A stretch of 5,331 nt of DNA, from contig VAZR01000220.1 of assembly GCA_005888515.1 (NCBI GenBank), positions 1 to 5,331 on the forward strand. The letters run 5' to 3'. The translations under genes and the position numbers were made by a program. This DNA comes from Alphaproteobacteria bacterium. Lineage in GTDB: Bacteria > Pseudomonadota > Alphaproteobacteria > ATCC43930 > CGMCC-115725. How positions within the stretch are numbered: position 1 is the stretch's first letter; every line of letters starts with the position of its first letter. Below are positions 4,891 through 5,331 of this stretch, one piece after another. The notes beneath the pieces are model-generated. The model was not told the origin of the DNA. It saw only the letters and a program-made list of their open reading frames with translations, and ran no database searches.

Positions 4891-5331
4891 ATGACCGAAA
4901 TTCAGGCGCTGGTGCACGACGTGTTCGGCACGGTTGTCGATTGGCGATCGGCGGTGACCGCCGACGGCGAAGAGCTAGGCCGGCGCAAAGGCATCACCGG
5001 CGTCGATTGGCAGCAATTCGCCGATGAGTGGCGCGGTGCCTACGCGCCATCGATGAACCGGGTGCGCACCGGCGAATTGCCGTGGACCAATCTCGACGCC
5101 TTGCACCGCATGGCGCTCGACCAATTGCTGGAAAAATTCGGCATCGCCGGGCTCAGCGAAGACGACAAAATCTGGTTCAACCTGACCTGGCACCGTCTGA
5201 AACCATGGCCCGATTCGGTGCCGGGTCTGACTCGCATCAAACAGAAATACATCATCGCGACCCTGTCGAACGGCACGGTGCGATTGCTGACCGACATGGC
5301 GAAGCATTGCGGCCTGCCCTGGGATACGGTG
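4891..5331 (+). CDS. HAD hydrolase, type II haloacid dehalogenase-like, 3' end beyond window
   Basis: The first 147 codons are open and run off the window; full-length relatives are around 220-250 residues. Asp10 in 'HDVFGTVVDW' is the HAD motif I nucleophile at the same position as in L-2-haloacid dehalogenase (Asp10). The usual second Asp two residues on is replaced by Phe, as in dehalogenases rather than phosphatases. Arg48 in 'EWRGAY' plausibly corresponds to the active-site Arg of L-2-haloacid dehalogenase. 'LKPWPDSVPGL' (103-113) and 'TLSNGT' (124-129, motif II Ser126-Asn127) match the family. Motif III Lys and the acidic motif IV would lie outside the window. Position 9 is His, where most relatives have Phe. 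It is probably a cytoplasmic 2-haloacid dehalogenase or a related hydrolase of 2-substituted acids; substrate unknown. The gene lies on the same strand as the dehydrogenase-kinase pair, 210 bp downstream, mostly repeat DNA. Confidence 0.9.
   Translation, partial: MTEIQALVHDVFGTVVDWRSAVTADGEELGRRKGITGVDWQQFADEWRGAYAPSMNRVRTGELPWTNLDALHRMALDQLLEKFGIAGLSEDDKIWFNLTWHRLKPWPDSVPGLTRIKQKYIIATLSNGTVRLLTDMAKHCGLPWDTV

Overview
The window is 5.3 kb of GC-rich DNA with the texture of an alphaproteobacterial chromosome, most likely Hyphomicrobiales (Rhizobiales). Two things suggest this: the strong G/C bias at third codon positions, and intergenic palindromic repeats that resemble, from memory, dispersed repeats of Bradyrhizobium and its relatives. 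No plasmid, phage or transposase gene is visible.

Layout. On the minus strand, 206-991 encodes a class II HpcH/HpaI-type aldolase. The remaining genes are on the plus strand: a PTGR/CurA-type zinc-independent NADP-dependent reductase (1225-2241); an acyl-CoA dehydrogenase of the ACAD10/ACAD11 branch (2251-3453); an aminoglycoside-phosphotransferase-fold (APH) kinase of the type paired with such dehydrogenases (3589-4680); and the first 147 codons of a type II haloacid dehalogenase-like HAD hydrolase (4891 to the window end). The reductase and dehydrogenase are 9 bp apart and surely co-transcribed. The dehydrogenase-kinase gap (135 bp) and the kinase-HAD gap (210 bp) are filled mostly by palindromic repeats, so the original spacing may have been operon-like.

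Function. Human ACAD11 carries an APH-like kinase domain and an acyl-CoA dehydrogenase domain in one chain, and human ACAD10 adds a HAD domain. In Pseudomonas putida, the levulinate pathway uses an APH-like kinase (LvaA) and an ACAD-like enzyme (LvaC) to phosphorylate a 4-hydroxyacyl-CoA and then remove the phosphate, giving an enoyl-CoA for beta-oxidation. The dehydrogenase and kinase here look like a split version of that machinery. The reductase belongs to a family that reduces the C=C bond of enones and enals, including 4-hydroxyalkenals in some members. A plausible but unproven reading is a route that saturates, activates, phosphorylates and dehydroxylates gamma-hydroxylated lipid fragments. 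The role of the HAD protein and the aldolase in such a route is open.

Intergenic DNA. Each of the four gaps longer than 100 bp holds a different family of imperfect palindrome (117-193, 1087-1168, 3468-3579, 4684-4825). All four share a plan of outer inverted arms enclosing smaller hairpins. Three begin or end within 15 bp of a stop codon, and one lies against the kinase start and may supply its ribosome binding site. No tRNA, rRNA, CRISPR array or riboswitch was seen. Positions 1-116 show nothing that I can call.
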